Part shown: piece by piece, positions 33,880 through 43,891 of the stretch
How positions within the stretch are numbered: position 1 is the stretch's first letter
Layout: each line of letters begins with the position of its first letter
Source of the DNA: Gilvibacter sediminis
GTDB lineage: Bacteria > Bacteroidota > Bacteroidia > Flavobacteriales > Flavobacteriaceae
DNA length: 64,000 nucleotides
Direction: 5' to 3'
Assembly: GCF_028561565.1 (NCBI RefSeq)
Contig: NZ_JAQQTE010000022.1
Span: 127,716-191,715, forward strand
The notes under the pieces: generated by a model
The model's input: the letters and a program-made list of their open reading frames with translations, nothing else
Database searches by the model: none
What the model was told of the DNA's origin: nothing
Program-made: the position numbers and the translations under genes

Positions 33880-34890
33880 TTGAAATTGATCGATAAAATC
33901 CTTTACGCGCTAAATGTTGTGGCAGCTATCTTGTTGACACTGTCCTTCATTACCCCTTATATAGCCCCAGACAGTTTTCCGCTGCTGAGTGCATTATCGC
34001 TATTGGTTTCCCCTTTGTTAGCCATCAATTTGGCCTTTGTGATCTATTGGTTGTTTCGTTTAAAAAAGCGCATTTGGGTGTCTGCGCTTTTATTGCTGAT
34101 AGCCTATGTTCACTTCAACGCTTTTTGGAAATGGGGATCAGAATCAGCAGATCCTTCTCCCAAGCAGCTCAAGGTAATGTCCTTTAACGTGGAGCTCTTT
34201 GAGGCCTATCGCGATACGCCAGATCCTGAGGTAAATGCTAAAATGCAGGCCATGATCGAGGAGCACGATCCTGATATATTGCTCATTCAAGAATTTTATG
34301 ATCTGGAAACGATCAGCTTTGATGTCTTTGCACACAAATACGTCCACTTTAAAAACAACAGACCTCTAGGTCATGCTATATTCTCAAAGCATCCCATCAT
34401 TACAAAAGGAGCCTTTGATTTTAATAGAACTGGCAACAATACCCTTTATGCGGACATCGTTGCGCATCAAGACACGCTACGGGTCTATAACGTCCACTTA
34501 CAATCTTTCAAATTGGCGCCCAATGTTTCCGATCTTCAGGACCGACCTCGGAATTTGATCCGCCGCCGTATCAGTGAAGCCTTTAAGCTGCAACAGGAGC
34601 AGGCCGCAGCTGTTTTGGAACACAGCCGACAATCGGGTTATCCGGTTATTTTAGCGGGAGACTTGAACAATACTGCCTTCAGTTATGTATACCGTCGTTT
34701 TGCTCTAGAGTATCAAGACGCATACGCTCAGGTGGGTTCTGGCTTAGGGAGTACCTTTACTTTTGATTTCTACCCGATACGAATCGATTATATCTTTGCT
34801 GATCAGAGCTTGCGAATTGATGCTTTTAAGACCTTAGGAAGGCCCTTTGGAGATCACAGACCTATTTTGGGTACTATTGGGTGGGAATAG
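33880..34890 (+). CDS. Membrane-anchored endonuclease/exonuclease/phosphatase-family protein
   Basis: 336 residues. Three hydrophobic segments occupy the first 85 residues; the rest is an EEP (DNase I-like) domain: KVMSFNVELFEAY near residue 98, HDPDILLIQEFYD (catalytic glutamate), VILAGDLNNTAFSYVYRR near 257 and FGDHRPILGTIGW at the end. It may hydrolyse phosphodiesters of nucleic acid or lipids. The start must be the TTG at 33880, because the first in-frame ATG lies only after the membrane helices. Its stop abuts the stop of the convergent wbqC-like gene. Confidence 0.85.
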   Translation: MKLIDKILYALNVVAAILLTLSFITPYIAPDSFPLLSALSLLVSPLLAINLAFVIYWLFRLKKRIWVSALLLLIAYVHFNAFWKWGSESADPSPKQLKVMSFNVELFEAYRDTPDPEVNAKMQAMIEEHDPDILLIQEFYDLETISFDVFAHKYVHFKNNRPLGHAIFSKHPIITKGAFDFNRTGNNTLYADIVAHQDTLRVYNVHLQSFKLAPNVSDLQDRPRNLIRRRISEAFKLQQEQAAAVLEHSRQSGYPVILAGDLNNTAFSYVYRRFALEYQDAYAQVGSGLGSTFTFDFYPIRIDYIFADQSLRIDAFKTLGRPFGDHRPILGTIGWE

Positions 34891-35520
34891 TTAGAGTTCC
34901 AGCTTTTCTAAATAGGAAATACTTTCTGGGCCGAGATTGAATAGCAGATCCAAAACACTCAGATTATTCAAGTACCCATGAGCCACCTCATGAACTTGGT
35001 GGTAGTGCGGTGTCGTAATCTCAGGAACTTTTTTAGAACGGATCAAAGGTCTATAGTCTTTAGTTCCTGGGGGTGTTTCTAGATCGTATTGCTCGGTAAA
35101 GGAGTATTCGAAAGGTATGCCTATCAAGTCTGCTATGAGCTCCATGCTTTGCAGATTGTTCTCAAAGAGGATCTCTTTTCGTTCTTTAAAAAAGGGTTCC
35201 AGCTCGTCCTCATAGAACTCAAAGAAAGGGGAGCTTCGGTATCCAGCTTCTAGGCTGCGCCAATGATCTCGTTGCCAATGAAAATTATTTTCAATAGTTA
35301 CGGTGGCTGTTTTTTGACGTTCGCCTTTTTTGCTGTGTCTGATAGGGATGTTTAAACCCAACTTACCGTTGCTGTGGGCAATGTACAGTCGGTTGCGGTA
35401 GGTTTGTTTCTGATAGTTGTCACAGCGTTCAATGCGCAGGTCTTCTGCCTTAACAATAACACTCCAAAGCGCAATATTGCCAAAGTATGCGGGATGTATT
35501 AAAGAAGTAACCTCAGGCAT
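34891..35520 (-). CDS. WbqC-family protein
   Basis: 209-residue cytosolic protein of the WbqC family, found with polysaccharide and envelope genes and suspected in sugar modification; the reaction is unknown to me. Visible family features are HPAYFGNIALWSVI at the N-terminus, RNRLYIAHSNGKLGLNIPI and HWQRDHWRSLEAGYRSSPFFEFYED. It is the last gene of the parA-to-wbqC run, six bases after lepB. Confidence 0.88.
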   Translation of the reverse strand: MPEVTSLIHPAYFGNIALWSVIVKAEDLRIERCDNYQKQTYRNRLYIAHSNGKLGLNIPIRHSKKGERQKTATVTIENNFHWQRDHWRSLEAGYRSSPFFEFYEDELEPFFKERKEILFENNLQSMELIADLIGIPFEYSFTEQYDLETPPGTKDYRPLIRSKKVPEITTPHYHQVHEVAHGYLNNLSVLDLLFNLGPESISYLEKLEL

Positions 35521-35526
35521 AATATT

Positions 35527-37113
35527 TTACGCCTTTTGTTTGCGACGTTTTCTAAAGAAGTTGAAAACAAACCAAGCTGCTAAAAGACCTAAGAAGATCT
35601 TGAAATAAGACACGGGCTCTCCAGAACCACCGACAGTCGTAAAGAATCGTTCCCAGCGGAATTTATTCGCCAAACCTTTGGCTTGGCTGTCAATACTCAT
35701 CCAGACAAAAACAGGCTTTCCAACCACGTGATTGAAGGGTACATAACCCCAGGTACGCGAATCCTCACTGTTGTTTCGGTTATCACCCATCATCCAATAA
35801 TAGTCTTGGGCAAAGGTGTACTCGGTGATGGGACGCTCGTTTAACAGTACCTCTGTTGGAGTAACACGAATGGTGTTGCTTACGCCCATCTCATAGCCTT
35901 CATAGACTTCAATGATCCGTTTGTAGAATCCGATACTTTCTGGGGTGATGGCCACAGTTGCTCCTTTTTGAGGAATATAAATCGGTCCAAAATGAACGTT
36001 GTTGTTCGGGTAGCGTGGGTCGTATGGGAATATACCACGAGACCACTTACCAGCTTCTTCATATTTACGCAGCGACTCTACTTGCAAAACTTTCGCAAAG
36101 TTTCGGAACTGCTCCAAAGCAGGATCCGTGATTTGCATATAGTAGGTGTTAGGCTGACGGTATTCTGGGATGATGTCCGTAATGTCAAAGCGCTTTCTGA
36201 TGTAGTCAATATCACCTTCATTTAAGGCTTCTTTGGTATAAACTACATAGCCAAACTGCAATTTTGCACGGTCTGGCAAAACGTTTTGCTGACCGTTAAC
36301 CCAGACGTATCCGTCTCGAACTTCAATAGAATCTCCCGGAAGACCCACACAACGCTTTACGTAGTTCGTTTTTTTATCTATGGGTTTGTAATGGAATTTG
36401 CCATCATTCGGTGCACTAACAATGTTCACCGTGTCCACGGGCCAGTTAAAGACCACAATATCATTGCGCTTGATCTTTTGAAAGCCCGGCATACGCATGT
36501 AGGGGCTTTTGAGCTGCGGACTGTAGGATTTGCTGTTTACCAAAGGAACCGTGTCATGCACCATTGGGAATGCAATTGGTGTCATCGGTGTGCGAGCGCC
36601 ATAGTGAAACTTACTTACAAAGAGGTAATCACCCACCAAAAGCGTTTTTTCTAAGGACGAGGTTGGAATGGTGAATGGCTGCATAAAGTACGTATGAACC
36701 AGCGTGGCTGCCACAACGGCAAATAAAATAGAGCTGATCCACTCTCCTGCAGAAGTAGTGGGTTGTAAACTGCGGTCGGGTATATGCGTTACATCAACAG
36801 AATAGTTAATGTAGTAGATATAAAAGCCTAATGTGAGTACGCCCAAATAGGTGTCCGCATTGGAGTTTCTGCCAAAACTGCGCAGTGTTTCAACCCAAAG
36901 TACGGGGAACATGATCAGATTGACAATCGGTACAAAAAGTAAAATGGTATACCACCAAGGACGGTTAATGATCTTCATCAAAATTACCGCATTGTACACA
37001 GGGATAGCAGCTTCCCAGGCTTGTCTTCCCGCTTTTTGATACAATTTCCAGGTACCCGCAAAATGTATGATTTGAACAATAAGAATGAATATCAAAAGTC
37101 CTTCTAAGGTCAT
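35527..37113 (-). CDS. lepB: Signal peptidase I, long flavobacterial form
   Basis: 528 residues, about twice the classical enzyme. Hydrophobic helices lie near residues 3-22, 55-75 and 128-145. The catalytic serine is in PFTIPTSSLEKTLLVGDYLF (usual SM replaced by SL), the general-base lysine in NYVKRCVGLPGDSIEV, and the late motif is WMMGDNRNNSEDSRTWGYVP. A long insertion (about residues 290-400) separates the two catalytic boxes, a pattern known for Bacteroidota. It cleaves signal peptides at the outer face of the inner membrane. An exact -7 box lies in the gap to dapB. Confidence 0.93.
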   Translation of the reverse strand: MTLEGLLIFILIVQIIHFAGTWKLYQKAGRQAWEAAIPVYNAVILMKIINRPWWYTILLFVPIVNLIMFPVLWVETLRSFGRNSNADTYLGVLTLGFYIYYINYSVDVTHIPDRSLQPTTSAGEWISSILFAVVAATLVHTYFMQPFTIPTSSLEKTLLVGDYLFVSKFHYGARTPMTPIAFPMVHDTVPLVNSKSYSPQLKSPYMRMPGFQKIKRNDIVVFNWPVDTVNIVSAPNDGKFHYKPIDKKTNYVKRCVGLPGDSIEVRDGYVWVNGQQNVLPDRAKLQFGYVVYTKEALNEGDIDYIRKRFDITDIIPEYRQPNTYYMQITDPALEQFRNFAKVLQVESLRKYEEAGKWSRGIFPYDPRYPNNNVHFGPIYIPQKGATVAITPESIGFYKRIIEVYEGYEMGVSNTIRVTPTEVLLNERPITEYTFAQDYYWMMGDNRNNSEDSRTWGYVPFNHVVGKPVFVWMSIDSQAKGLANKFRWERFFTTVGGSGEPVSYFKIFLGLLAAWFVFNFFRKRRKQKA

Positions 37114-37153
37114 GCGTAGCGATTTTGACTGCTAATTAGCGATAATTTTGATT

Positions 37154-37161
37154 CAAATATA
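37154..37161 (-). promoter_or_regulatory. -7 element TATATTTG for lepB-wbqC
   Basis: Exact TAnnTTTG on the minus strand in the 53-base dapB-lepB gap, 40 bases before the lepB ATG. No TTG is seen at -33. It would allow lepB expression apart from the par-dap genes. Confidence 0.45.
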
Positions 37162-37166
37162 GGGCT

Positions 37167-37868
37167 TTAACTCAGGTTTAATACATCCTGCATGCTAAAG
37201 ACGCCTCGTTTTCCAATGATCCACTTTGCAGCGACAATAGCTCCTAGCGCAAAGCCATCTCTACTGTGAGCTTCATGGCTAATGGTAAGGGTATCTACAG
37301 CAGAGGTGTATTTGACATGATGCGTTCCCTTTACATCGCCTTCACGGATGGAATCGATCCATAGGTCGCTGGGGTTGTTGTTTTGTAACGCCCAAGCCTG
37401 TTTTTGTGAAAACTTTAATACGGCGTCTGCCAAGCTTATTGCTGTTCCACTGGGTTTGTCGAGCTTTTGGGTATGGTGGATCTCCGTGATGGCGGGCTCG
37501 TATTGCGCTTGCTCGCCCATAAGTTCTGCCAACTTTTGATTGATGGCAAAAAAGATATTGACTCCAACGCTAAAGTTAGAGGCATACAAAAAAGCACCTT
37601 GTTTTTCTTGGCAATAGGTTTCAATTCTAGGAAGTTCCTCCAGCCAGCCCGTGGTTCCAGAAATTACAGGAATGCCCGATTCCAAGGCTTTTTTTATGTT
37701 GTTGTAGGCTGCCGTTGGCACGGAGAAATCAATTGCTACATCAGCATTATTGAAATCCGCAATAGAACTGCTATCATTGGTGGCCACTACAATTTCATGT
37801 CCTTGAGCGGTTGCCAGACGTTCAATGGTCCGTCCCATTTTTCCATAACCGAGCAGGGCTATTTTCAT
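37167..37868 (-). CDS. dapB: 4-hydroxy-tetrahydrodipicolinate reductase
   Basis: 233-residue enzyme of the lysine/diaminopimelate pathway. The nucleotide-binding start is KIALLGYGKMGRTIE; VISGTTGW and NFSVGVNIFF follow, and the catalytic signature is EIHHTQKLDKPSGTAISLAD near residue 130. Slightly short compared with proteobacterial DapB (about 270), as usual in Bacteroidota. Its start overlaps the stop of the DUF5683 gene by four bases. Product feeds cell-wall synthesis, like lepB and par genes in this growth-related cluster. Confidence 0.95.
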   Translation of the reverse strand: MKIALLGYGKMGRTIERLATAQGHEIVVATNDSSSIADFNNADVAIDFSVPTAAYNNIKKALESGIPVISGTTGWLEELPRIETYCQEKQGAFLYASNFSVGVNIFFAINQKLAELMGEQAQYEPAITEIHHTQKLDKPSGTAISLADAVLKFSQKQAWALQNNNPSDLWIDSIREGDVKGTHHVKYTSAVDTLTISHEAHSRDGFALGAIVAAKWIIGKRGVFSMQDVLNLS

Positions 37869-38479
37869 CGTTGTCCAAAATTGAAGCGCAGACTCAATCC
37901 GTAGCTGGCCTGCGTAGAGACGGGATCAATCTGCAGTTGAGGGGTTAGTGAAAGATCGTCATTAATGTTGTACTGACGCAAATGCGCATCCACGTTAGCA
38001 TCTACTATATTGATCAGATAAAAGGCCACGGCCACAATAAGGCTGATGTCTTTGTTTTTCTGAGCTTGCCTTTGGGCGTCTATCAAACGATCGTTAGAAA
38101 CCAAAGGAGTATCGCCGTCTCCAAAGAATTCGTCGTCAGTAAATCCGGCCAAACGGCGCTTGAAGGCGTTTCTAAATCGGTCGTATTCTTGATCCTGTTG
38201 AATCCAAAAATAAATCCCAGTTCCAATTCCTGCATAAACGATAGGGATCTTCCAATATTTTTTATTGTAAGCCTGACCCAATCCGGGCAAAACCGCAGAA
38301 TAGAAGGCGGCCTTAGACGGCGCTAGCGGATCGTAATCCAAAATTGTCGCCGTTGAGGCGACCACGGTGTCTTGTACGCGAACGTCCAGTTCGTCGTCTT
38401 GGGCGTGGGTTAGAGTAGTGGCGATCCCAAAAACCAGAAGGAATAAATACTTAATCTTCACCTTGAATGCGTTTGACAA
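37865..38479 (-). CDS. DUF5683 exported protein
   Basis: 204 residues with a signal peptide (KYLFLLVFGIATTLTHAQ). The conserved part is PSKAAFYSAVLPGLGQAYNKKYWKIPIVYAG near residues 50-80 in outline, followed by two short hydrophobic segments (YAGIGTGIYFWI; IVAVAFYLINIVDANVDAH) and a final FRFNFG-like strand. This matches DUF5683, a Bacteroidota envelope family of unknown function. The ATG at 38479 overlaps parB by 29 bases; a GTG at 38461 (overlap 11) gives a neater signal peptide and may be the true start. Confidence 0.82.
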   Translation of the reverse strand: MSNAFKVKIKYLFLLVFGIATTLTHAQDDELDVRVQDTVVASTATILDYDPLAPSKAAFYSAVLPGLGQAYNKKYWKIPIVYAGIGTGIYFWIQQDQEYDRFRNAFKRRLAGFTDDEFFGDGDTPLVSNDRLIDAQRQAQKNKDISLIVAVAFYLINIVDANVDAHLRQYNINDDLSLTPQLQIDPVSTQASYGLSLRFNFGQR

Positions 38480-39347
38480 TACGTGCTAAGTCGGCTTCAG
38501 AATCGAAAGGGATCACTAATTTCCCTTTTCCTTTCGCGTTCATGTTTATGCTGGTTTTAGCATTCAAAAATGAACCGAGGAGATCATTTTGTTTTTTGGC
38601 AGCAGCAGGGATGCTTTTGGCGGTTTTAGTAGGCGCAGACGGATCTTTAAAAGAACGAACCAAGGCCTCAGTGGCGCGTACAGACAGATTCTTATCAATG
38701 ATCTTTTCATAGATATCCAATTGACTTTCTGAATCGTCTATATTGATCAAGGCGCGTCCGTGTCCCATACTGATAAAACCGTCACGCATTCCTGTTTGAA
38801 TGATTGGATCCAATTTGAGCAGTCGCAAATAATTCGCAATGGTAGAGCGTTTTTTACCCACACGATCTGAAAGCGCTTCTTGAGTCAAATCGATCTCCTC
38901 AATCAGGCGCTGATACGACAAGGCGATCTCAATAGGATCTAGATCTTGACGTTGAATGTTCTCCACCAAGGCCATTTCCAATGACTCTTGGTCATTGGCA
39001 ATACGAATGTAAGCGGGAACGGTAGTGAGTCCAATCAGTTTTGAGGCGCGGAATCTGCGCTCTCCAGAAACCAACTGGTATTTGTTAAAGGCCAGCTTGC
39101 GAACCGTGATGGGTTGAATCACACCCAATTCACGGATAGAACTTGCGAGTTCTCGCAATTGTTCTTCATTAAAGCTGGTTCTAGGCTGGAACGGATTGAC
39201 CTCGATAAAATCGAGTTCCAATTCTACAATATTTCCAACAACCTTATCGGCATTCTTGTCGCCAACAGCTTTAATATCGTTTTCAGGGTCTTTCAAAAGT
39301 GCTGAAAGACCACGTCCCAATGCCTGCTTTTTAGTCGCCTTGGCCAT
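38451..39347 (-). CDS. parB: Chromosome partitioning protein ParB
   Basis: 298 residues. N-terminal KQALGRGLSALL, the CTP-binding box with FIEVNPFQPRTSF and LVSGERRFRASKL, and ALVENIQRQDLDPIEIALSYQRL near 130, then the helix-turn-helix TQEALSDRVGKKRSTIANYLRLL, and a C-terminal dimerisation part. ParB loads at parS sites and clamps DNA for chromosome segregation. No parS-like palindrome is recognised in this window. Its start overlaps the parA stop by one base (TAATG). Confidence 0.95.
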   Translation of the reverse strand: MAKATKKQALGRGLSALLKDPENDIKAVGDKNADKVVGNIVELELDFIEVNPFQPRTSFNEEQLRELASSIRELGVIQPITVRKLAFNKYQLVSGERRFRASKLIGLTTVPAYIRIANDQESLEMALVENIQRQDLDPIEIALSYQRLIEEIDLTQEALSDRVGKKRSTIANYLRLLKLDPIIQTGMRDGFISMGHGRALINIDDSESQLDIYEKIIDKNLSVRATEALVRSFKDPSAPTKTAKSIPAAAKKQNDLLGSFLNAKTSINMNAKGKGKLVIPFDSEADLARIVKRIQGED

Positions 39348-40114
39348 TAATTGCTATTTTTTTCAATGAGTTCTTGAGCCAAACTTAAGTAATTATTGGC
39401 ACCTTTACTACCCGCGTCATAACTAATGATACTTTCCCCGTAGCTAGGCGCTTCACTTAAACGCACATTGCGTTGGATAATTGTCTCAAAGACCATTTGA
39501 TCAAAGTGCTTGCGCACCTCTTCAACAACCTGATTGCTCAAGCGCAGACGTTGGTCATACATAGTTAGCAAAAGGCCTTCAATGTCCAGATCTGCATTGT
39601 GGATCTTTTGTACACTTTTTATGGTGTTCAAAAGCTTTCCGAGGCCTTCTAGGGCGAAGTATTCGCACTGAATAGGAATGATCACAGAATCCGCAGCGGT
39701 TAAAGCGTTCAAGGTTAAAAGGCCTAAAGAGGGCGCACAATCAATAATGATATAATCATAGCGACTCTTTAAATCTTCAATGGCGCGTTTGAGCATATAC
39801 TCGCGCGCTTCCTTGTCAACCAGTTCAATCTCTATGGCAACAAGATCAATATGCGCAGGGATCAGATCAAGATTTGGGGAATCTGTTTTTACGATAACAT
39901 CGTCGGCACCTACAGTATGCTCCAAAAGCTGGTAGGTTCCGTTTTGAACCTGAGCCACGTCAATACCGAGGCCCGAGGTGCTGTTAGCCTGAGGATCCGC
40001 GTCGATGAGCAAAACCTTTTGCTCCAACACTCCCAGACATGCCGCCAAGTTCACAGAGGTGGTTGTCTTTCCGACACCGCCTTTTTGGTTGGCTACAGCT
40101 ATAATTTTACCCAT
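39347..40114 (-). CDS. parA: Chromosome partitioning ATPase ParA (Soj)
   Basis: 255-residue deviant-Walker ATPase. Motifs are AVANQKGGVGKTTTSVNLA at residues 6-24, VLLIDADPQANSTSGLG near 34 and YDYIIIDCAPSLGLLTLNAL near 115. It works with ParB to move chromosome origins. It is the first gene of the run parA-parB-DUF5683-dapB-lepB-wbqC. The upstream region has TATTTTTA about 30 bases before the ATG as the best -7 candidate. Confidence 0.96.
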   Translation of the reverse strand: MGKIIAVANQKGGVGKTTTSVNLAACLGVLEQKVLLIDADPQANSTSGLGIDVAQVQNGTYQLLEHTVGADDVIVKTDSPNLDLIPAHIDLVAIEIELVDKEAREYMLKRAIEDLKSRYDYIIIDCAPSLGLLTLNALTAADSVIIPIQCEYFALEGLGKLLNTIKSVQKIHNADLDIEGLLLTMYDQRLRLSNQVVEEVRKHFDQMVFETIIQRNVRLSEAPSYGESIISYDAGSKGANNYLSLAQELIEKNSN

Positions 40115-40275
40115 AAGTAGTTTTCGTTTTGAGAATTTAAAAATACAATTATTAGCCCGTTTAGGAAAGCCTACTTGTTAACAGGAAGTGAACAGCATCG
40201 CTTAGGCATAAAGAACTTTTCAACAGCCCTTCAGCCTTAGGTTTAGAAAGAATAAAGCAAATTTTGAGTCTTAGA

Positions 40276-41157
40276 CTACTTTTTCTTTTTGGCGCGGATC
40301 ATCATTTCTAGCATATCCCACATTTCTTGTGGAATTTCTTCTAGTAGATTGAATTGTCCTGCCCCTTTTAGCCATTCTCCACCGTCAATGGTAATTACTT
40401 CTCCGTTGAGATAATGCGAGAAGTCTGAGGCCAGATAAGCTGCTAGGTTGGCTAGTTCTTGGTGGTCACCAACACGGTTTAACGGTACTTTCTTAGCCAG
40501 ATCGAATTTTTCCTTGAGATCACCCGGAAGCAATCGGTCCCAAGCGCCTTTAGTTGGGAATGGTCCTGGAGCAATTGCATTAAAGCGGATACCGTATTTG
40601 GCCCATTCTACTGCGAGAGAACGCGTCATAGCGAGCACACCTGCCTTAGCTGTAGCACTTGGTACAACAAAAGCGGAACCGGTCCACGCATAGGTGGTCA
40701 CAATATTCAATACTGTTTTGTTGGTTTCTTTTTGTGCGATCCAATACTTCCCGAAGGCCAAGGTGCAGTTCTTAGTTCCTTTTAGGACGATATCAATAAT
40801 GGTATCAAAAGCATTGGCAGACAGACGCTCGGTAGGAGAGATGAAGTTCCCTGCGGCATTGTTCATCAAAATATCGGGACTTCCAAAGGCCTCTACAGTT
40901 TTGGCCAACACATTCTCAACAGCTTCATAATCACGAACATCACAAGCAACAGGTAATACTTGCCCGCCAGTCTCAGCTTCTAATTCTGTCTTTGCAGCGT
41001 CCAGTTTTTCTTGATTTCTGGAAGTGATGACTACTTTGGCTCCAAGTTCCAAAAAGTAACGGGTCATGGATTTTCCCAATCCCGATCCACCACCGGTAAC
41101 TACAATTACTTTTCCTGCTAGCGCGTCGTCGCGCATCATTTTAGCTGAATGATTCAT
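40276..41157 (-). CDS. Short-chain dehydrogenase similar to 2,4-dienoyl-CoA reductase
   Basis: 293 residues. Cofactor motif VVTGGGSGLGKSM near residue 20, NNAAGNF near 97. The active-site region departs from YxxxK SDRs and follows mitochondrial DECR1: TTYAWTGSAFVVPSATAKAGV, then EWAKYGIRFNAIAPGPFPTKGAWDRL and NGEVITIDGGEW. That pattern points to NADPH-dependent reduction of 2,4-dienoyl-CoA in unsaturated fatty acid breakdown. It is monocistronic with an exact -7 box upstream. The C-terminus ends in a lysine run (RAKKKK). Next to the methylmalonyl-CoA genes, it fits fatty-acid catabolism. Confidence 0.85.
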   Translation of the reverse strand: MNHSAKMMRDDALAGKVIVVTGGGSGLGKSMTRYFLELGAKVVITSRNQEKLDAAKTELEAETGGQVLPVACDVRDYEAVENVLAKTVEAFGSPDILMNNAAGNFISPTERLSANAFDTIIDIVLKGTKNCTLAFGKYWIAQKETNKTVLNIVTTYAWTGSAFVVPSATAKAGVLAMTRSLAVEWAKYGIRFNAIAPGPFPTKGAWDRLLPGDLKEKFDLAKKVPLNRVGDHQELANLAAYLASDFSHYLNGEVITIDGGEWLKGAGQFNLLEEIPQEMWDMLEMMIRAKKKK

Positions 41158-41173
41158 GATTTGCTGTTTTGTT

Positions 41174-41181
41174 CAAAGTTA
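41174..41181 (-). promoter_or_regulatory. -7 element TAACTTTG of the SDR gene
   Basis: Exact TAnnTTTG on the minus strand, 16 bases before the ATG at 41157. No TTG at the -33 distance. Confidence 0.5.
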
Positions 41182-41218
41182 CGGTTTTCTCCTTAAATAC
41201 TATGCATGCATAATAAAA

Positions 41219-41761
41219 TTAATTCCTACTGTCAGATTTCCACAAATAGGCCACACAGCGTTTGAGATCTGGGTAATCTTCTAGTTTAGGATGATCAAAG
41301 GATCCTGCTGCTTCCATGCCGATCTGTTCCATCACTTTAATGGAGCCTGTATTCTTTTGAGTAGCAAAGGCATAAACCTCCTGGAGTCCCCAGATTTTAT
41401 CAGCATTATCTAGTATTGCAGCTGCGCCTTCTGATGCATACCCTTTGCGCCAATGATTAGGGCTGATCCGCCAACCAATATCTACAGAAGGGGTGAAGTC
41501 TGAATCGTAATTCTGATCCATAAGTCCAATCATTCCAATGGCTTCTCCCGATTCTAACAGATCAACTGCAAAGTAGCAGTAGCCGTTTTCTCGGTAACTG
41601 TCCGCCAAGCGCTGAAAGAACAGTTGAAGCTGTTCTTCAGGCAGTGGGTTTGGAAAATGTGCCATGACTCGGGCATCTTGATTTAAAAGCCTAAAAAGCG
41701 GCAGGTCGTCTTGCGTCCATGGGCGAAACCCGAGACGTTTGGATTTTAATACGTATTCCAT
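41219..41761 (-). CDS. GNAT acetyltransferase, RimJ/RimL type
   Basis: 180 residues. The N-terminal substrate part LKSKRLGFRPWTQDDLPLFRLL and the acetyl-CoA loop SPNHWRKGYASEGAAAILDNA (RxxG/A pattern), then VYAFATQKNTGSIKVMEQIGME, are those of the RimJ/RimL-like GNAT group, which acetylate protein N-termini or small molecules. The substrate is unknown. It sits three bases after mutA, so it is probably the last gene of that operon. Confidence 0.88.
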   Translation of the reverse strand: MEYVLKSKRLGFRPWTQDDLPLFRLLNQDARVMAHFPNPLPEEQLQLFFQRLADSYRENGYCYFAVDLLESGEAIGMIGLMDQNYDSDFTPSVDIGWRISPNHWRKGYASEGAAAILDNADKIWGLQEVYAFATQKNTGSIKVMEQIGMEAAGSFDHPKLEDYPDLKRCVAYLWKSDSRN

Positions 41762-41764
41762 GAT

Positions 41765-43891
41765 TTAATTTACAGAGTCAATCAAGATCTCAAGCATCTC
41801 AATAGCAGCGTCGGCAATACGCGTACCCGGGCCATAAACTGCAACAGCTCCAGCCTCAAACAAGAATTCATAATCCTGCACTGGAATAACTCCGCCTACA
41901 ATGACCATAATGTCTTCACGCCCGTATTTTTTGAGCTCTTCAATGACTTGAGGAACCAAGGTCTTATGTCCAGCGGCTAAAGAGGATACTCCTAAGATAT
42001 GAACGTCATTTTCCACAGCTTGTTTGGCGGCTTCTGCTGGAGTTTGAAACAGCGGTCCAATATCCACGTCAAAGCCAACGTCCGCATAGCCGGTGGCAAC
42101 CACTTTAGCTCCGCGATCGTGTCCGTCTTGACCCATTTTGGCAATCATAATACGCGGTCTGCGACCTTCCAGTTCTGCGAACTGATCGGCCATTTCTCGC
42201 GCCTTTTCAAAGGTTGGGTCTTTCTTGATTTCTTTGCTGTACACGCCGCTAAATGATCTAATTTGTGCCTTATAGCGTCCAAAGGATGCTTCTAGAGCGT
42301 CACTGATCTCTCCTAAGGTTGCTCGTTCTTTGGCTGCTTCTACAGCTAAAGCTAGTAAATTTTCTTCACCCGATTCTGCTGCTGCAGTCAATCGTTTTAA
42401 ACAGGCCTCGACTGCTTCATTGTTCCGCTCTGTTTTAATGCTGGCAAGTCGCTCCATTTGAGCTGCGCGCACTTTTTGATTGTCCACATCCAAGATGTGT
42501 AACGGGTCCTCTTGCTCCAGGCGGTATTTGTTTACCCCAACAATCACATCTTGCCCACTATCAATACGCGCTTGCTTGCGGGCTGCAGCTTCTTCAATGC
42601 GAAGTTTGGGGATTCCTGCTTCTATGGCTTTGGTCATGCCGCCAAGCTCTTCAACTTCTTGGATCAAGGCCCAGGCCTTTTCGGCAATGTCATTGGTGAG
42701 ACTTTCCACATAGTAACTGCCCGCCCAAGGGTCAACAGTCTTGGTGATGCTGGTCTCTTGTTGTAAAAAGATCTGTGTGTTGCGTGCAATTCGAGCGGAA
42801 AAGTCCGTTGGCAAGGCAATGGCCTCATCCAAGGCGTTGGTATGCAAGGATTGTGTGCCTCCAAATGCGGCAGCAGCCGCTTCTATGCATGTTCGTGCTA
42901 CATTGTTAAAAGGGTCTTGCTCGGTAAGACTCCAGCCACTGGTTTGACTGTGTGTTCTCAATGCCAGTGATTTTGGGTTCTTCGGATTGAACTCAGAAAC
43001 GATCTTTGCCCAAAGCATACGCCCAGCGCGCATCTTGGCGATTTCCATAAAGTGATTCATCCCCACAGCCCAGAAAAAGGACAATCTAGGAGCGAAACTG
43101 TCAATATCCATACCTGCCGCGATACCTGTACGGATATACTCCAAACCGTCTGCAAGGGTATAGGCCAACTCAATATCACAAGTCGCTCCTGCTTCCTGCA
43201 TATGATATCCAGAAATACTGATGGAGTTGAACTTAGGCATGTTTGCAGAAGTGAACTCAAAGATATCTGAGATGATCTTCATAGAAGGAGTCGGTGGGTA
43301 GATATAGGTATTTCGCACCATGAATTCCTTCAAAATATCATTCTGAATGGTTCCTGAGAGTTGCTCCAAGGAAACTCCTTGTTCTTGAGCCGCCACTATA
43401 TAAAAAGCCATGATGGGCAGAACAGCACCGTTCATGGTCATGGAGACGCTCATCTTATCCAAAGGAATTCCATCAAAGAGGATCTTCATGTCCTCAACAC
43501 TGTCTATGGCCACGCCTGCTTTTCCTACATCACCTACCACGCGCTCGTGATCACTGTCGTATCCACGGTGTGTTGGCAAGTCAAAGGCTACAGAAAGTCC
43601 TTTTTGCCCTGCGGCCAAATTTCTGCGGTAAAAGGCGTTGCTCTCTTCCGCAGTAGAAAAACCAGCGTACTGTCTAATGGTCCAAGGACGTTGTACATAC
43701 ATGGTCGGGTAGGGGCCTCGCAAATTTGGAGCGATCCCCGCTGCGAAATCCAAATGCTTCAAATTCGCAGTGTCCTGCTCGGTATAATGAGATTTAACGG
43801 TGATATCCTCCGCAGTCCCAAAGGTTTTTACCTTTTTGGGAACGGCTTTACCGCTATTTAAACTCATATGCTGAACGTCTTTTCTACTCAT
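41765..43891 (-). CDS. Methylmalonyl-CoA mutase large (catalytic) subunit
   Basis: 708 residues, normal for the B12-dependent catalytic subunit (MutB/ScpA; naming differs between species). Substrate barrel motifs are [50 protein letters not shown] and the [10 protein letters not shown] segment; the C-terminal cobalamin domain has [21 protein letters not shown] with the base-off DxHxxG signature near 590. It interconverts succinyl-CoA and methylmalonyl-CoA. The start overlaps the preceding lipoprotein's stop by eight bases (ATGAGTAG). Confidence 0.96.
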   Translation of the reverse strand: MSRKDVQHMSLNSGKAVPKKVKTFGTAEDITVKSHYTEQDTANLKHLDFAAGIAPNLRGPYPTMYVQRPWTIRQYAGFSTAEESNAFYRRNLAAGQKGLSVAFDLPTHRGYDSDHERVVGDVGKAGVAIDSVEDMKILFDGIPLDKMSVSMTMNGAVLPIMAFYIVAAQEQGVSLEQLSGTIQNDILKEFMVRNTYIYPPTPSMKIISDIFEFTSANMPKFNSISISGYHMQEAGATCDIELAYTLADGLEYIRTGIAAGMDIDSFAPRLSFFWAVGMNHFMEIAKMRAGRMLWAKIVSEFNPKNPKSLALRTHSQTSGWSLTEQDPFNNVARTCIEAAAAAFGGTQSLHTNALDEAIALPTDFSARIARNTQIFLQQETSITKTVDPWAGSYYVESLTNDIAEKAWALIQEVEELGGMTKAIEAGIPKLRIEEAAARKQARIDSGQDVIVGVNKYRLEQEDPLHILDVDNQKVRAAQMERLASIKTERNNEAVEACLKRLTAAAESGEENLLALAVEAAKERATLGEISDALEASFGRYKAQIRSFSGVYSKEIKKDPTFEKAREMADQFAELEGRRPRIMIAKMGQDGHDRGAKVVATGYADVGFDVDIGPLFQTPAEAAKQAVENDVHILGVSSLAAGHKTLVPQVIEELKKYGREDIMVIVGGVIPVQDYEFLFEAGAVAVYGPGTRIADAAIEMLEILIDSVN

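Noticed and set aside
43361-43861. 166-residue open frame opposite the methylmalonyl-CoA mutase gene
   Set aside because: Shadow of a strongly conserved gene; composition is that of an antisense frame.
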